Shown here piece by piece: positions 61,969 through 64,000 of a stretch of DNA of 64,000 nucleotides. This DNA is from Planomicrobium sp. YIM 101495 (GTDB lineage: Bacteria; Bacillota; Bacilli; Bacillales_A; Planococcaceae): the NCBI RefSeq assembly GCF_009707665.1, contig NZ_WLZW01000002.1:283009-347008 (forward strand), given 5' to 3'. A program made the position numbers and the translations under genes. The notes under the pieces are model-generated. The model saw only the letters and a program-made list of their open reading frames with translations, was not told the origin of the DNA and made no database searches. The first letter of the stretch is position 1, and every line of letters starts with the position of its first letter.

Positions 61969-62413
61969 ACTGACGGAACTGGTGAAAGAGATCTCCCTTG
62001 CCGATTTCGGAAAAGCATTCAAGCATCAAGCGATGTTCAATCGCCGCCTCCGGACGACAGGCGGGCGCTACATGCTGCAGTCCCATCACATCGAAATCAA
62101 TCCCGCTTCCTATAAGGAGTTCGGTACCGACGAATTGGTCGGGATCATCAAGCACGAGCTGTGCCATTACCATCTCCATATAGAAGGAAGAGGCTATCTG
62201 CACCGTGACCGGGACTTCCGGGAGCTGCTGGAGCAAACCGGTTCCCCCCGGTTCTGCTCGCTCGTCCAATCAAAAGCCCGGACGAAGCCGGTAAAGCGTT
62301 ACATCTATGCATGCATCGACTGCAGATGCGAATACGCGCGGAAGATCCGGATGAACACAGCCCGCTACCGTTGCGGCAAGTGCAATGGGAAGCTGCGCTT
62401 GAAAAGCGAGTAG
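61955..62413 (+). CDS. SprT family metalloprotease-like protein (YdcK)
   Basis: A 152-residue SprT-like protein. The zinc motif is HELCHYHLH (about residues 67-75; HExxH), and the C-terminus is a zinc ribbon with cysteine pairs CIDCRC and CGKCNGK. It may act as a peptidase or DNA-protein crosslink factor, as do SprT/Spartan proteins; this is not shown in bacteria. It overlaps tex by 14 bases. It corresponds to B. subtilis ydcK, which is followed by tRNA genes there too. Confidence 0.9.
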   Translation: MTDLELTELVKEISLADFGKAFKHQAMFNRRLRTTGGRYMLQSHHIEINPASYKEFGTDELVGIIKHELCHYHLHIEGRGYLHRDRDFRELLEQTGSPRFCSLVQSKARTKPVKRYIYACIDCRCEYARKIRMNTARYRCGKCNGKLRLKSE

Positions 62414-62423
62414 GAAATGAAAG

Positions 62424-62467
62424 AACAGCCGAGCGTCCAGGGAATGGTGGACGGCCGGCTGTTTTCA
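62424..62467 (+). terminator. Rho-independent terminator
   Basis: GAACAGCCG(AGCGTCC) and (GGACGGC)CGGCTGTTTT arms after the SprT gene. Confidence 0.82.
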
Positions 62468-62484
62468 ATTTTCTCTGAAGAGGA

Positions 62485-62513
62485 TTGCTTCAGTGCGTGC
62501 TTCAAGGTATAAT
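62485..62513 (+). promoter_or_regulatory. Upstream sigma-A promoter of the tRNA unit
   Basis: TTGCTT, 17-base spacer, TATAAT. It lies about 200 bases before the first tRNA; the gap 62514-62655 has no open frame of note and is probably transcribed leader. Confidence 0.6.
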
Positions 62514-62655
62514 GAAAAAGGTTTTTCTTGAATAATGATTTCAGTTGTAGAGGGTTTCAGCCTAAATGTAAGTGGGCAAGAGTAGCCAAGCAACAGCGCC
62601 TTTTGCAAAAAAGTGGCGCAAAGGAAAAAAAGTTGAAGAAAAAACGGAAAAGCTA

Positions 62656-62684
62656 TTGACGATTCGTGAAACACTCCTTATAAT
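62656..62684 (+). promoter_or_regulatory. Main tRNA operon promoter
   Basis: TTGACG (62656-62661), 17-base spacer, TATAAT (62679-62684), 30 bases before tRNA-Asn. Near-consensus, as in stable RNA operons. The AT-rich stretch with A-tracts just upstream (62620-62650) could serve as an UP element. Confidence 0.82.
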
Positions 62685-62714
62685 AAGAAAAGTCGGTAAG
62701 CAATTACCCGTCAT

Positions 62715-62789
62715 TCCGAAGTAGCTCAGTGGTAGAGCACCGCACTGTTAATGCGATGGTCGTAGGTTCGAGTCCTACCTTCGGAGCCA
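62715..62789 (+). tRNA. tRNA-Asn (GTT)
   Basis: 75 bases with acceptor TCCGAAG/CTTCGGA, D-arm GCTCAGTGGTAGAGC, anticodon loop CTGTTAA with GTT, T-arm GGTTCGAGTCC and encoded CCA. First gene of the cluster. Confidence 0.97.
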
Positions 62790-62793
62790 TTAA

Positions 62794-62865
62794 GGCCCCT
62801 TGGTCAAGCGGTTAAGACACCGCCCTTTCACGGCGGTAACACGGGTTCGAATCCCGTAGGGGTCA
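62794..62865 (+). tRNA. tRNA-Glu (TTC)
   Basis: 72 bases with acceptor GGCCCCT/AGGGGTC, anticodon loop CTTTCAC with TTC, T-arm GGGTTCGAATCCC. The 3' CCA is not encoded (ATCA follows). Confidence 0.95.
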
Positions 62866-63077
62866 TCATCTATACATACTAAGTGAACGTTAAGCTTGAA
62901 TGTTTGATTGACGCAAAGCAAATAGATGCAAAATACGAAGGCATGTGTTATATTAGTTATCTGGCCGATTGGCAGATCACATAATGTAAGCGCATTGGTT
63001 TCACAGAAGTACATAGTTCTTATGGATGCAGACTTCAATCTATGGAGAGCATGTGCAAGATGAAAGAAATAACATTG

Positions 63078-63320
63078 TCTCGGGGTAGAGCAACGAGCCG
63101 TACGAAGACGGCGAAGTAACATCGATGCAGGCAAAGCCGAAGCAGATGTCGATCTACGATACGCAATGAGTATCAGCAAGAAAAATTAAATTCTATTGTC
63201 GCGGGGTAGAGCAACGAGCCGTACGAAGACGGCGAAGTAACATCGATGCAGGCAAAGCCGAAGCAGATGTCGATCTACGATACACAATGAGTATCAGCAA
63301 GATAAATTAAATTCTATTGT
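63078..63320 (+). repeat. Two tandem 121-bp units carrying the 5' end of tRNA-fMet
   Basis: Two copies (about 63078-63199 and 63200-63320) repeat at an exact 121-base period and run into the real tRNA-fMet gene, whose first 14 bases CGCGGGGTAGAGCA also start unit 2; unit 1 has one change at its second base. After those bases each unit differs from the tRNA. Each unit can form three hairpins: GCCGT/ACGGC, ACATC-TGC-GGC/GCC-GCA-GATGT (with bulges) and GATAC/GTATC. The region 62866-63077 before it holds no gene. Both strands lack convincing coding. Confidence 0.9.
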
Positions 63321-63396
<76 letters not shown>

Positions 63397-63399
63397 AAA

Positions 63400-63475
63400 G
63401 GTCCCGTGGTGTAGCGGTTAACATGCCTGCCTGTCACGCAGGAGATCGCCGGTTCGATCCCGGTCGGGACCGCCA
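63400..63475 (+). tRNA. tRNA-Asp (GTC)
   Basis: 76 bases with acceptor GGTCCCG/CGGGACC, anticodon loop CTGTCAC with GTC, T-arm CCGGTTCGATCCCGG, encoded CCA. Confidence 0.97.
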
Positions 63476-63483
63476 TTTTTTAT

Positions 63484-63558
63484 TGGGGTATAGCCAAGCG
63501 GTAAGGCAACGGGTTTTGATCCCGTCATGCCCTGGTTCGAATCCAGGTACCCCAGCCA
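63484..63558 (+). tRNA. tRNA-Gln (TTG)
   Basis: 75 bases with acceptor TGGGGTA/TACCCCA, anticodon loop TTTTGAT with TTG, T-arm CTGGTTCGAATCCAG, encoded CCA. Confidence 0.97.
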
Positions 63559-63599
63559 TTTTACTTTTCTGTGTGTGTGATGCCGCTTGAAAATAGCGG

Positions 63600-63629
63600 T
63601 TGACAAAAACAATAGCAATCATATACAAT
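63600..63629 (+). promoter_or_regulatory. Internal sigma-A promoter before tRNA-Leu
   Basis: TTGACA (63600-63605), 18-base spacer, TACAAT (63624-63629), 22 bases before tRNA-Leu. It would transcribe tRNA-Leu, -Arg, -Gly and the rRNA that follows. Confidence 0.78.
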
Positions 63630-63651
63630 ATTACTTGTCTCAAAACAATAT

Positions 63652-63737
<86 letters not shown>

Positions 63738-63745
63738 AAATGTTT

Positions 63746-63822
<77 letters not shown>

Positions 63823-63844
63823 AATGACTTACAACTTTAAATAT

Positions 63845-63918
63845 GCGGGTGTAGTTTAGTGGTAAAACCTCAGCCTTCCAAGCTGATGATGAGGGTTCGA
63901 TTCCCTTCACCCGCTCCA
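63845..63918 (+). tRNA. tRNA-Gly (TCC)
   Basis: 74 bases with acceptor GCGGGTG/CACCCGC, anticodon loop CTTCCAA with TCC, T-arm GGGTTCGATTCCC, encoded CCA. Confidence 0.97.
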
Positions 63919-64000
63919 TATTTTTAAACCATGAACCTTGAAAACTGAACAGCAAAACGTTGATGAAATAGTTACTGATCAGCCTCCGGGCAGATCAAGG
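63919..64000 (+). other. rRNA operon leader (probably pre-16S), cut by the window edge
   Basis: The stretch CCTTGAAAACTGAACAGCAAAACGTT (only its key part TTGAAAACTGAACA is diagnostic) is the sequence found before rRNA genes in Bacillales, followed by a TGATC/GATCA hairpin at about 63977-63995. The 16S start itself is not reached, so a 23S leader cannot be excluded. Confidence 0.6.

Noticed and set aside
63078..63320. CRISPR array or a short protein gene on the minus strand
   Set aside because: Only two long contiguous copies without spacers; the minus-strand frames are repetitive and run into tRNA genes.

Overview
The window is a chromosomal segment of a low- to mid-GC Gram-positive bacterium of the Bacillales, most likely a Planococcaceae (Sporosarcina/Planococcus-like) species. 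The grounds are the order ddl-murF-cshA-ydbS-ydbT-rhomboid-acpS-alr-ndoAI-ndoA-rsbRSTUVW-sigB-rsbX-tex-sprT-tRNAs, which matches the Bacillus subtilis chromosome apart from missing genes (ydcC, cmpA), together with strong AGGAGG-type ribosome binding sites, frequent TTG/GTG starts, a Trp T-box, MntR, CvfB and the form of the tRNA cluster. No phage, insertion sequence, CRISPR array or integrase was seen.

Layout. 1-4.8 kb: a tryptophan T-box leader and trpDCFBA, with no trpE or trpG ahead of trpD. 4.8-20 kb: housekeeping and stress genes, each mostly with its own terminator: 3-methyladenine glycosylase, PfpI-type stress protein, acetyltransferases, Mn-dependent pyrophosphatase, a DsbA-like oxidoreductase, an FAD/Rieske oxidoreductase, YceI, murB, a membrane-anchored penicillin-acylase-type Ntn hydrolase, mntR, cvfB, a DUF1002 protein and a ring-cleaving dioxygenase behind an MhqR-like operator. 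20-43 kb: an accessory-looking stretch with three palindromic 121-bp repeats, more acetyltransferases, YtxH, MFS transporters, a lipid kinase, an AraC regulator, a YidC insertase, a VanY peptidase, cardiolipin synthase, a YisP-like prenyl-diphosphate enzyme, a sucrose-phosphate synthase/phosphatase-like pair, a regulator with TPR-like C-terminus divergent from an MFS pump, a MarR regulator, CarD, CopZ and RodA. 43-54.6 kb: cell-wall synthesis (ddl, murF, acpS, alr), cshA, membrane PH-domain proteins, rhomboid, and the EndoAI/EndoA toxin-antitoxin pair. 54.8-59.7 kb: the complete sigma-B stress module rsbR-S-T-U-V-W-sigB-rsbX. 59.8-64 kb: tex, sprT, then eight tRNA genes (Asn, Glu, fMet, Asp, Gln, Leu, Arg, Gly) leading into an rRNA leader at the right edge.

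How the parts work together. The sigma-B module has a sigma-B-like promoter before rsbV, and similar GTTTAA/GGGWAW-type promoters are seen before several stress-type genes in the same window (an lmo0937-family peptide, a short-chain dehydrogenase, and more weakly YtxH and the PfpI protein), so part of the local gene set probably belongs to the general stress regulon. Two near-identical MhqR-type operators link the dioxygenase and the YceI gene as a likely quinone/electrophile response. The least explained items are the 121-bp tandem units that carry the first bases of tRNA-fMet, a four-copy 21-bp iteron array, twin 17-bp operators between the TPR-type regulator and its MFS neighbour, a YisP-like enzyme with a changed catalytic motif, and the two-gene sucrose-phosphate-type locus.
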